From a virus, in IMG/VR virus record IMGVR_UViG_3300045922_000523, positions 1 to 41,013 of that record: 41,013 nt of DNA; one strand, written 5' to 3'. This document shows, piece by piece, positions 24,370 through 30,999 of the stretch. Both the position numbers and the translations under genes were made by a program. Numbering within the stretch: the stretch's first letter is position 1; each line of letters opens with the position of its first letter. The notes beneath the pieces were generated by a model that saw nothing but the letters and a program-made list of their open reading frames with translations, did not search any database and was not told where the DNA came from.

Positions 24370-24578
24370 AAGTCGCAGATGCACGCGCTTCCGTCGGTGC
24401 TCGCCTCCGGGTGCTGCGCCGTGAGCGTGGGCTGACGCAGGAACGACTGGCCGCCGCCGCCGGGATCTCGCACTCCACCATCTCGCGCATTGAGAGCGGG
24501 GAGGTGTCGGGCAGCGTGCGCTCCCTGACGAGCATCGCACGGGTGCTCGAGGTGCCGATCGGGGAGCTCGTGGCGTGA
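24357..24578 (+). CDS. Cro-like XRE-family HTH regulator, 73 aa
   Basis: The helix-turn-helix LTQERLAAAAGISHSTISRI with LRVLRRERG before it and LARVLEVPIGEL-type helices after is a canonical XRE/Cro-C1 domain; nothing else is present. GTG 24357 is the only in-frame start upstream of the domain and coincides with the predicted transcription start, so it probably lacks a leader. It is the first gene of the rightward early transcript, the position of cro in lambdoid and BPs-like switches. It likely binds the shared operators; whether it or the divergent protein is the dominant repressor is open. Confidence 0.85.
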   Translation: MQTCEVADARASVGARLRVLRRERGLTQERLAAAAGISHSTISRIESGEVSGSVRSLTSIARVLEVPIGELVA

Positions 24579-24793
24579 GGGCTCTGTTCCTGCCCACCGG
24601 GCGGGACGGCGAGTTCGTCAACGTCGTCCGGGCCGCCGCGATCCGCATCGCGCCGAGCGCACGCACCAAGCGGATCGCCGTGCTGGCCGTGTTCTCCGGG
24701 CACACCCGCCCCATCGGGGAGTTCGACACGCGGGAGCAGGCGGCGCGCTACGTGCGCGATCTCGTCGCCAGGATCAACGGAGCGGGCACGTGA
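24575..24793 (+). CDS. Hypothetical early protein, 72 aa
   Basis: GTG 24575 overlaps the HTH stop. The product has FVNVVRAAAIRIAPSARTKR, a strand RIAVLAVFSG and a helix REQAARYVRDLVARIN. A small alpha-beta fold is likely. No family recognised. Coupling to the regulator gene suggests an early function in the switch or takeover. Confidence 0.6.
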   Translation: MRALFLPTGRDGEFVNVVRAAAIRIAPSARTKRIAVLAVFSGHTRPIGEFDTREQAARYVRDLVARINGAGT

Positions 24794-24873
24794 CCTTCTA
24801 CCGGCTCGTCGGCCTCCTCGCGGCCTTCGTCATCGTCACCTGCTTCGCTCAGATGTTCGGGGTGACGCCGTGA
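24790..24873 (+). CDS. Tiny membrane peptide, 27 aa
   Basis: GTG 24790 overlaps the upstream stop and the stop overlaps the next GTG. Almost the whole peptide is one hydrophobic span (YRLVGLLAAFVIVTCFAQMF). The double four-base overlap supports translation. Function unknown. Confidence 0.5.
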   Translation: MTFYRLVGLLAAFVIVTCFAQMFGVTP

Positions 24874-25823
24874 CCCACCCGCGCGTCCTGGCCGTCGACC
24901 CCAACGACCACGCGCAGTGGCTTGCGGCCCGTCGGCGAGGGATCGGCTCGTCCGATGTCGCCGCGATCCTCGGCATGAGCAAGTTCGCGACGCCCTACAG
25001 CGTGTGGGTCGACAAGGTGGAAGGGCTCCCCGAGGACGAGTCGCCGGCGTTGGAGTTCGGTCGTCGCCTCGAAGCGGTCGTAGCCGACGCGTTCGCTGAC
25101 CGTCACCCCGAGTTCCTCGTGTTCAAGCCGTCGGAGATGTACGCGCACGGGGAGTTCGAGTGGATGCTCGCGAACCCCGACCGCCTGCTGTGGGAGGACG
25201 GGGATCTCGTCGGGGTGCTCGAGGTCAAGACGTCGAACTACGCCGACGACTGGAGCGGCGACGAGCCGCCCGACTACGTGCTGCTCCAGGTGCAGCACCA
25301 GCTCGCAGTGATGGATCTCCCATTCGGGATCGTGGCGCTGCTCATGTTCGGACGCGAGTACCGGGAGTTCCGCGTCGAACGCGACGAGCGGGTCATCGCG
25401 ATGCTCGTCGACCTCGAGCGCGACTTCTGGCGTCGCGTGGAGGAGCACGATCCCCCGCCGGTCGACGAGTCCGAGGTGACGGAAGCAGCGATCAAGTGGC
25501 TGTACCGCGAGCCGGACCCAGAGACGGTGGTCGAGCTCGGCGACGACGGGGCGCTGCTCCTCGAGGAGCGGGCGCAGGCCAAGCGTGCGCTCGACGAGGC
25601 GGAGCGCGCGTTCCGCGCGGCGGACAACGCCTTGAAGGCCCGGCTCGGCAACCGGACAGTGGCGACGGTGCGCGGCGAGGTCGCGGCGACGTGGAACGTC
25701 GTCGTGCGCCAGGGAGATCTCGACGTGGACGCGCTCGCGGCGGATCACCCGGAGCTCGTGCAGAAGTACCGCCGGCCGGCCACGACCTACCGACGGTTGC
25801 ACGTGAAGAAGGCGTGGGCATGA
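24870..25823 (+). CDS. YqaJ-type recombination exonuclease, 317 aa
   Basis: PD-(D/E)XK nuclease of the YqaJ/lambda-exonuclease group, which resects double-strand ends for phage recombination. Motifs: RRRGIGSSDVAAIL (21-34), LEFGRRLE (61-68), ANPDRLL with Asp104, VLEVKTS with Glu118 and Lys120, and QVQHQL (140-145). The C-terminal ~110 residues are helical and basic. It is paired with the RecT homologue at 25989, with only a 50-aa gene between, the usual two-component recombination set. Confidence 0.9.
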   Translation: MTHPRVLAVDPNDHAQWLAARRRGIGSSDVAAILGMSKFATPYSVWVDKVEGLPEDESPALEFGRRLEAVVADAFADRHPEFLVFKPSEMYAHGEFEWMLANPDRLLWEDGDLVGVLEVKTSNYADDWSGDEPPDYVLLQVQHQLAVMDLPFGIVALLMFGREYREFRVERDERVIAMLVDLERDFWRRVEEHDPPPVDESEVTEAAIKWLYREPDPETVVELGDDGALLLEERAQAKRALDEAERAFRAADNALKARLGNRTVATVRGEVAATWNVVVRQGDLDVDALAADHPELVQKYRRPATTYRRLHVKKAWA

Positions 25824-25839
25824 GCCGTGGGAGGTCGTG

Positions 25840-25992
25840 ATGCCGTGGGAGCTCCGCAAGAGCGGGACGCGCTGGTGCGTGTTCAAGAAGGGCACCGACG
25901 AGAAGGTCGGGTGCCATCCGACCCGTGAGAAGGCAGCCGCGCAACTGCGCGCGCTGTACGCGAACGCCTACGAGAAGGAGATGCGCCCGTGA
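25840..25992 (+). CDS. Small AP2-like/host-interaction domain protein, 50 aa
   Basis: ATG 25840 with GGGAGG upstream. MPWELRKSGTRWCVFKKGTD, then KVGCHPTREKAAAQLRALYA: three short strands and a helix, a small domain that recurs in actinophage genomes beside recombination and replication genes. The fold resembles tiny DNA-binding domains, but this is not shown. It is overlapped by the RecT start. Confidence 0.65.
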   Translation: MPWELRKSGTRWCVFKKGTDEKVGCHPTREKAAAQLRALYANAYEKEMRP

Positions 25993-27032
25993 GCGGAACC
26001 GACTTGGCCGCACGGGTGGAGGCCACGCAGGTCGCCCGGCAGACCGGCTCCGGCAAGACCGTGTTCCAGGCGCTCGAGGATCCGAAGTTCAAGACGCAGC
26101 TCGCCCGCGCGCTCCCCAAGGCGATCAACCCGGAGCGGTTCCTCCGCCTGGTACTGACCGAGTGCCGGACAAGCCCGAACCTGATGCGCTGCTCGCACGC
26201 GTCGCTCCTCGGGGCGACGATGACTGCCGCTCAGCTCGGGCTCGAGATCGACGTGCGCGGCCTCGCGTACCTGATCCCCCGCCGGCACAAGAACGGGTAC
26301 GCGGCGACGCTGATGATCGGCTACCGCGGCTACGTCGAACTCGCCCGCCGGTCGGGTGACGTGCGTGACGTGCGCGCCCACGTCGTCTACGAGCGTGACG
26401 ACTTCGACTGCGAGTACGGGGATTCCCCCCGCCTGTTCCACCGACCGACACTGATCGGTGAGCGTGGCGAGCCGGTCGCCGCGTACGCGGTCGCGTTCTA
26501 CAAGGACGGGACGACCAGCGCGCTCGCGTTGCGGGTCGACGAGATCGAGGCACGCCGGAAGCGGTCCGCGGCGAGGGACGACGGGCCGTGGGTGACCGAT
26601 TGGGACGCGATGGCCCGCAAGACCGCTGTGCGTGCGCTCGCCCCGTATCTGCCGCAGACGCCGGAGTTCGCGCACGCGCTCGCGCTCGACGAGCAGGTGC
26701 GCGTGGACTACGAGAAGCCGCTCGAGGACGTGAAGCCGCTAGAGGACGACGGCATCCCCGAGGCCGAGCTGGTCGGGGATGCGGAGGACGGAGAAGCGCC
26801 GGGCGGGTCAGATCCGCCTTTCCGCCCGGATCAGCGCAGCGACGAGGTGGCCCAAAACCCCCAGCCCTCCGCTGCCGACCCGCCCGGCCTCTCCGAGTAC
26901 GACGCGCTGACGCCGGCGCAGCTCCGCGCCGAGTGCGCCCGTCGCGAACTGGACCCGAAAGGCTCGAAGGCCGATCTCGTCGCCCGCCTCGTGGCGTTCG
27001 ACGAACGGCCGTTCGTCGAGGACGTGACCTGA
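25989..27032 (+). CDS. RecT-family annealase with C-terminal SAP domain, 347 aa
   Basis: Single-strand annealing protein that pairs the DNA ends produced by the upstream exonuclease. RecT core features: NPERFLRLVLTECRTSPNL, SLLGATMTAAQLGLEIDVRG, LIPRRHKNGYAATLMIGYRG and RDDGPWVTDWDAMARKTAVR. After an acidic, Pro-rich linker (about 250-300) comes a SAP-like motif, LTPAQLRAECARRELDPKGS plus KADLVARLVAF, a DNA-binding helix pair. RecT proteins normally lack this module. GTG start 25989. Confidence 0.88.
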   Translation: MSGTDLAARVEATQVARQTGSGKTVFQALEDPKFKTQLARALPKAINPERFLRLVLTECRTSPNLMRCSHASLLGATMTAAQLGLEIDVRGLAYLIPRRHKNGYAATLMIGYRGYVELARRSGDVRDVRAHVVYERDDFDCEYGDSPRLFHRPTLIGERGEPVAAYAVAFYKDGTTSALALRVDEIEARRKRSAARDDGPWVTDWDAMARKTAVRALAPYLPQTPEFAHALALDEQVRVDYEKPLEDVKPLEDDGIPEAELVGDAEDGEAPGGSDPPFRPDQRSDEVAQNPQPSAADPPGLSEYDALTPAQLRAECARRELDPKGSKADLVARLVAFDERPFVEDVT

Positions 27033-27088
27033 TGGTGCATCGCCTGCTGCGCTGGCTGCGCTTCCCGGCCCCGCGGAGGCTGCTGTGA
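27032..27088 (+). CDS. Very short basic peptide ORF, 18 aa
   Basis: ATG 27032 overlaps the RecT stop, and the stop overlaps the next GTG. The product is an amphipathic Arg/Leu/Trp peptide (MVHRLLRWLRFPAPRRLL). The overlaps suggest it may serve translational coupling more than a protein function. Confidence 0.3.
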   Translation: MVHRLLRWLRFPAPRRLL

Positions 27089-27585
27089 CGCTCCTGCCGG
27101 GTCCGACGAAGGCCGAATGCCAGGGTGACCGTGAGCGGTGTACCCGTAAGGACTGCCCCGCGTTCGGGACGCTCGGCCGGCCGGCGCGTGACGGGCTCCG
27201 CCGCGTGCGTGGCTGCGGGGACCCGGTGGCCCGCGGCGCGCGCAACCGCAGGAAGGGGCTGGCGAAGCAGCGTGTCGCCCGGCGACGGCTCGGCGTGCGC
27301 CCGTCCCACAAGTTCGGGGATGCCGACGAGGAACGGTGGGGCGATGCGCTGTTCGCGAACGAGGTGAAGTCGGGTCGCCAATGCGACCCGGTGAAAAACG
27401 CGTGGGCGCGCGCGGAGAGCCAGATCCGCGCGTCCGAGCCCGACCACGGCGGTCAGCACAAGCCGGCGAGGGTCACGTGGATGCCCGAAGGGTGGGGCAG
27501 CGACGGGCTGGTCGCGGTGCGGTTGTCCGCGTGGGAGCAGATCGTCTCCCCGGCGCTCGAGGCGTTCTACGGGCAGGCCGCGTGA
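27085..27585 (+). CDS. Putative nuclease of recombination module, 166 aa
   Basis: N-terminal part has four Cys (CQGDRERCTRKDC and later RGCG), possibly a zinc site, then a very basic stretch. The part FGDADEERWGDALFANEVKS and GRQCDPVKNAWARAESQI resembles actinophage Holliday-junction/PD-(D/E)XK-like nucleases, in which an acidic residue and the E-x-K pair (EVKS) coordinate metal. The end holds VTWMPEGWGSDGLVAVRLSA. Position after exonuclease and annealase fits DNA processing. The family call is tentative. Confidence 0.55.
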   Translation: MTLLPGPTKAECQGDRERCTRKDCPAFGTLGRPARDGLRRVRGCGDPVARGARNRRKGLAKQRVARRRLGVRPSHKFGDADEERWGDALFANEVKSGRQCDPVKNAWARAESQIRASEPDHGGQHKPARVTWMPEGWGSDGLVAVRLSAWEQIVSPALEAFYGQAA

Positions 27586-27713
27586 GCACCGGAATCCACC
27601 CGACGCCTACGCCCCCGCCTCCGCCTCCGCCCACGCCTTCGCCAACGCCGCCGCCGGCGCCGACGCCCCCGCCCCCGCCCCCGCCAACGTCTCCGCCAAC
27701 GTCCAACACCTGA
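27582..27713 (+). CDS. Proline/threonine-only repeat ORF, 43 aa
   Basis: GTG 27582 overlaps the upstream stop. After MSTGIHPTPT nearly all residues are Pro with interspersed Thr, Ser and Ala. The DNA is a run of CC-G/C-rich triplets. A similar tract ends the protein at 28693-29082, and related DNA lies at 32400-32450. It may be a spreading low-complexity sequence rather than a conserved protein. Confidence 0.4.
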   Translation: MSTGIHPTPTPPPPPPPTPSPTPPPAPTPPPPPPPTSPPTSNT

Positions 27714-27726
27714 AAGGAGCCTCCCC

Positions 27727-28377
27727 ATGCAACTGACCATCAACCTCCGCTCGTACATCGCCGACCCGTACTGGCCCGAGCGCGAGCGGCTCATCAACAT
27801 CCAGAAGGAATCGGGGATGAACCGTGCCCGGTCCTCCGCCAACCGGCGCAAGGCGCTGGAGGAGCACCTGCGCGCCAATGACATGACCCTCGCCGACTAC
27901 GAGCGCCTCGAAGTGCTCGCGTCACGGCCGTTCCACACCGACGACGACGGCCGGATCGTGATCCCGTCGCGGCAGGTGACCGCGATGATCGTCGCGACCT
28001 GCGACGAGGCGCGCGCCGCGTTCCGCCCGTGCCCTCCGGAGCAGGTGCGCTACGCGATCCGCGCGTCGTCGTGGACGACCGACGTCACCCCCGATGACGC
28101 GCTCGTGTGGGAGCGGTACGCGATGGTGACCGCCGGGACCGGGGCGCGGCTGTCGAACCAGCGTGCGCTCCGCCGCAACGCGTACATCGGCGCCGAACCG
28201 CCAGACGAGACGCTCGCCGCGACGAAGCCGGTCACCGCCCGTGGGACCGTCGAGGTCGACCCGGAGATGGTCAAGCCGGATGTGCTGCTGAACGCGCTCA
28301 CGTGGGCGGGTCAGCGTATCGGGATCGGCGCGTGCCGGAAGATGGGATGGGGCCGATTCGAGGTGCTCGCCGAGTGA
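27727..28377 (+). CDS. Conserved-looking early protein with G-rich C-terminal motif, 216 aa
   Basis: ATG 27727 follows AAAGGAG. The N-terminal part has IQKESGMNRARSSANRRKAL. The rest is strand-rich with VRYAIRASSWTTDVTP and ends AGQRIGIGACRKMGWGRFEV. That last motif (G-x-G-x-x-R-x-x-G-x-GRFEV) recalls the Gly-rich loop of RAMP/RRM-fold proteins and of several unnamed phage early proteins. A single-strand nucleic-acid binding role next to the recombination genes is possible. I cannot name the family. Confidence 0.65.
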   Translation: MQLTINLRSYIADPYWPERERLINIQKESGMNRARSSANRRKALEEHLRANDMTLADYERLEVLASRPFHTDDDGRIVIPSRQVTAMIVATCDEARAAFRPCPPEQVRYAIRASSWTTDVTPDDALVWERYAMVTAGTGARLSNQRALRRNAYIGAEPPDETLAATKPVTARGTVEVDPEMVKPDVLLNALTWAGQRIGIGACRKMGWGRFEVLAE

Positions 28378-28691
28378 TCCGCCGTCTCCTGCGCCGCTGC
28401 GACTATCCCGGCTGCCGCAGCCGCGGCACGGTGACAGGCGCGTTCGAGCGTCGCCGGGCAGGCAGCGTCGTCGTCAAGTCGCAGAAGCTGCGGCTCTGTG
28501 ACGCCCATGCCGGCGCGCTCGCGACGATCGCGATGCGCGGGCGGGAAGCGCGCATAAGGGTGATCGATGCGGCGACGGGAGAGGAGTCGGAGTATCTCGG
28601 CCGGGACGCCGCGGCGCGCCGCCTCGCGCTCGTCAAGGGGATCCCCCTCCGTCAGGCGCGCCGCGAGCTCGACCAGCGGAGGGGCCGCTGA
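28374..28691 (+). CDS. Zinc-binding hypothetical protein, 105 aa
   Basis: GTG 28374 overlaps the upstream stop. CDYPGCRSRG near the start and LCDAHAGAL near residue 45 give a Cys-x4-Cys..Cys-x2-His zinc site, as in short actinophage zinc proteins. The C-terminal half is helical and basic (AARRLALVKGIPLRQARREL). Function unknown. Confidence 0.65.
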   Translation: MIRRLLRRCDYPGCRSRGTVTGAFERRRAGSVVVKSQKLRLCDAHAGALATIAMRGREARIRVIDAATGEESEYLGRDAAARRLALVKGIPLRQARRELDQRRGR

Positions 28692-28692
28692 G

Positions 28693-29082
28693 ATGCCGAT
28701 GGCAGCACGCGTGATGCCGAAGCCAGCCCGTGCCCGGATGCCGGGCGAGCCGGGTTGCGACCGCAAGGTGCGGTTCTCGTCGCGCAAGAAGGCGATGGAC
28801 GCTCTGCGGACATTGCACCGCACCGGGCGCCGCTTGGGAAGCGCGGACGTCAAGGGAATGTCCGCTTACTTCTGTGAGCGTCACAACTGCTGGCACCTTG
28901 GGCATCGCGGCCCGCAGGAACCTCGATCAAGGATCTCGCCGCCGCCGCCGCCCCCGCCAGCGCCATCGCCAGCGCCAACGCCATCGCCCCCGCCGCCGCC
29001 ATCGCCACCGCCTACGCCGCCGCCATCGCCACCGCCTACGCCTCCGCCTACGTCTCCGCGGATACGGGAGGAGGCGGCATGA
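28693..29082 (+). CDS. Small Cys/His domain protein with polyproline tail, 129 aa
   Basis: The first ~75 residues contain DRKVRFSSRKKAMDALRTLH and MSAYFCERHNCWHLGHRG, the FC..H.CWHLGH pattern common to small actinophage proteins that probably bind zinc. From about residue 82 the protein turns into a Pro-rich tail with Ser, Thr and Ala (36 or more residues), ending RIREEAA at a start-stop overlap. Homologues normally end soon after WHLG, so the tail looks like an added low-complexity tract. Confidence 0.6.
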   Translation: MPMAARVMPKPARARMPGEPGCDRKVRFSSRKKAMDALRTLHRTGRRLGSADVKGMSAYFCERHNCWHLGHRGPQEPRSRISPPPPPPPAPSPAPTPSPPPPPSPPPTPPPSPPPTPPPTSPRIREEAA

Positions 29083-29504
29083 GTGGCTGCATCGTCGGCG
29101 ACCGCAGGTGCGGATCCGCATCGGCATACGCCGCAGGATGCCGCGAACCTGCGTGCCGCCAGGCACATACCGAATACCAACGGCAGCGCCGCGCCAGCGC
29201 TCCGCACGTCAGCATCGAGCGGGTTCCACTGCGCGCCTGGGTGAGCCAAGCCGCCTGCCGCGCTGAGCCGACCGCTACGTTCTTCCCGACGGTCGAGCAC
29301 CCCATCGCCATTGGTCTCCGGCACGCCATCCGCACCGATCCGTGGGAGCGGGCACGGCGGATCTGCGGTAGCTGCCCGGTGTGGGAGCAGTGTCTCGACG
29401 AGGCGCTCCTGTTCCACCCCAACGAGGACTTCGGGTTCCGTGGCCGCCACGACCCCTACGAGCGGCGCAAGCTGCGGAAGCAGAGGCGGAGGGTCGCGGG
29501 ATGA
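29079..29504 (+). CDS. WhiB-family Fe-S regulator with extra N-terminal domain, 141 aa
   Basis: WhiB proteins are actinobacterial transcription factors holding a 4Fe-4S cluster. Cys60, Cys96, Cys99 and Cys105 give the C-x(n)-C-x2-C-x5-C set (WVSQAACRAEP, ICGSCPVWEQC). The loop after it, GFRGRHDPYERRKLRK, replaces the usual G-V/I-WGG turn and leads into the basic DNA-binding tail. Residues 1-38 (RCGSASAYAAGCREPACRQA) are a separate Cys-rich motif, also known as a stand-alone phage domain. WhiB strongly points to an actinobacterial host. Phage WhiB proteins can interfere with host WhiB regulation. Confidence 0.85.
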   Translation: MSGCIVGDRRCGSASAYAAGCREPACRQAHTEYQRQRRASAPHVSIERVPLRAWVSQAACRAEPTATFFPTVEHPIAIGLRHAIRTDPWERARRICGSCPVWEQCLDEALLFHPNEDFGFRGRHDPYERRKLRKQRRRVAG

Positions 29505-29914
29505 CGGACGTCGCGGCCCGCGCCGCGGAGGACTGGAGCCAGCTCGAGATCGAGCGTGACCTGATGGATCGCGCGAACGCGGCGGCAAAGGCGCGGATCG
29601 CGCTCCGCACCAAGGCGCGTGAGGTGGGTATCGCGAAGGCGCAATACAAGGCGATCCGGGCTACGACCGCGTTGCGCCTCCGCGCCGAGGACATCGAGAC
29701 TGGTGCGCCGGCCCGTGGACCAGGTGCGGTCACCGAGTCGGTCCGTGAGGCGCGCGTCGACGCGAACGAGCAGGTGAAGGACGCGGCACTCCGGTACTAC
29801 ATCGCGGAAGCCGAGTTCGAGGCGGAGCAGGAAGCCGCGCGGCTGCTGCGCACGGAGATGGCGGCCCTCCAGTCGATCTTGGCTGATCTTCGCCCGATGG
29901 TGAGCGAGCGGTGA
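29501..29914 (+). CDS. Helical hypothetical protein, 137 aa
   Basis: ATG 29501 overlaps the WhiB stop. Nearly all helical, Ala/Glu/Arg-rich (DLMDRANAAAKARIALRTKA, YIAEAEFEAEQEAARLLRTE), likely a coiled coil. The segment KAQYKAIRATTALRLRAEDIE resembles phage HTH-containing helices, but no clear domain is seen. It precedes the replication initiator and may act with it. Confidence 0.6.
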   Translation: MTDVAARAAEDWSQLEIERDLMDRANAAAKARIALRTKAREVGIAKAQYKAIRATTALRLRAEDIETGAPARGPGAVTESVREARVDANEQVKDAALRYYIAEAEFEAEQEAARLLRTEMAALQSILADLRPMVSER

Positions 29915-29938
29915 GCGCCGCGCAGAGGACCGAATGAG

Positions 29939-30646
29939 ATGGCGAGGATCCGGACGATGAAGCCAGAGTTCTTCGGGAGCCCCAAGACCGCGAAGGTGTC
30001 GATCGGTGCGCGGCTGACGTTCCTCGGCCTGCTCACCGAGTCGGACGACGAAGGGAAGCTCCTGGGCGCGGCCAAGCGGATCGCCGGCGCGCTGTTTCCC
30101 AATGATGACGACGTGACGCCCCGCAAGGTCTCCGCGTGGCTCGACGAGCTCGAGCGGGCACGTTTCATCCTGCGGTACGCGGTCGACGGGGTGGAGTACG
30201 TGTTCATCCCTGGGTTCGCCGAGCACCAGCGTGTCTCTCACCCGACACCTTCGAGAATCCCCGGACCACCTCCGGAACTTCTCGCGAAAATCTCCGGAGA
30301 GGCGCCGGAAGATTTCGTCCCTGAAAAGGAACAGGGAACAGGGAACAGGGAAGCGCGCGCGCGCGTCGTCGACGCGGAGTTCGACGCGCTGTGGGTGGAC
30401 TACCCACGCAAGGTCGCGCGCAAGGCCGCGGCGAAGGCGTACGCGGCGCGACGACGCGAGGGGGTGCCCGCCGAGGATCTCGCGCTCGCGGTGAAGCACT
30501 ACGCCGCGGCGATGGACGGTCAGGAAGAACGGTTCATCATGCACGGCTCCACGTTCTTCGGACCGAACGAACGGTGGAAGGACTACCTCGCGCCGACGCA
30601 GCAGGAGTCGGCCGTGCCGGACTGGATGCGGGGGCCGACGCTGTGA
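29939..30646 (+). CDS. Replication initiator (DnaD/replisome organiser-like), 235 aa
   Basis: The N-terminal winged-helix domain begins MARIRTMKPEFFGSPKTAKV, then ARLTFLGLLTESDDEGKLLG, typical of phage replisome organisers that bind the origin and load the helicase. A variable linker (about 100-140) is followed by a helical C-terminal part, DALWVDYPRKVARKAAAKAY and FGPNERWKDYL, found in phage DnaC/DnaD-like loaders. The linker DNA contains a 7-bp tandem repeat and iteron-like CCGGA boxes, so the origin may lie inside the gene. A helicase gene follows one gene later. Confidence 0.8.
   Translation: MARIRTMKPEFFGSPKTAKVSIGARLTFLGLLTESDDEGKLLGAAKRIAGALFPNDDDVTPRKVSAWLDELERARFILRYAVDGVEYVFIPGFAEHQRVSHPTPSRIPGPPPELLAKISGEAPEDFVPEKEQGTGNREARARVVDAEFDALWVDYPRKVARKAAAKAYAARRREGVPAEDLALAVKHYAAAMDGQEERFIMHGSTFFGPNERWKDYLAPTQQESAVPDWMRGPTL
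30245..30366. repeat. Iteron-like and 7-bp tandem repeats in initiator gene, possible origin
   Basis: 30328-30352 is GGAACAG repeated 3.5 times. A GC dinucleotide run follows (30353-30365). Upstream (30250-30316) CCGGA/TCCGG boxes recur at short spacing with AT-richer stretches between. Phage origins often lie in the initiator gene between its two domains, the place seen here. Confidence 0.45.
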
Positions 30647-30999
30647 GCCGAGGTCCGCTGCTGCCGGAGCGCCTGAGCGAGTTGCCGGACTTCATCGTGT
30701 TCGACGCGCAGCCGACGGTCGACGGGTGGTGCGCGACGGGGATTGTGCACGCGCCCGAGGCGTGCGACCCGCCCTGCCCGTTCCATGCGCCTTCGGCGCA
30801 CCCGCTTGCGCGCGCGCCGAAGGCGATGTTCCGCCTCCCCTTCGGCTGGATCGTATTCCGGGCGTGCGAGCACCTGATCCTCCACCCGGATCCCGACTCG
30901 CTGATGCACATGCGCCGGGTCGGCACGCTGCCCACCTATCCGGTGATGCACACCTGCTGCCCGACCCGGTGCTGCGGGCTCGACGAGGACGGGGCATGA
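30643..30999 (+). CDS. Cys/His-rich actinophage protein, 118 aa
   Basis: GTG 30643 overlaps the initiator stop. CDPPCPFHAPSAHPLARAPK, then CEHLILHPDPDSLMHMRR and HTCCPTRCCG. This set of Cys, His and HPDPD repeats a small protein found near replication genes in many actinophages, with several potential zinc ligands. Function unknown. It overlaps the helicase start. Confidence 0.7.
   Translation: MSRGPLLPERLSELPDFIVFDAQPTVDGWCATGIVHAPEACDPPCPFHAPSAHPLARAPKAMFRLPFGWIVFRACEHLILHPDPDSLMHMRRVGTLPTYPVMHTCCPTRCCGLDEDGA

Noticed and set aside
27582-27713. Antisense polyglycine protein at 27473-27709
   Set aside because: Merely the reverse reading of the proline-coding tract; no ribosome site.
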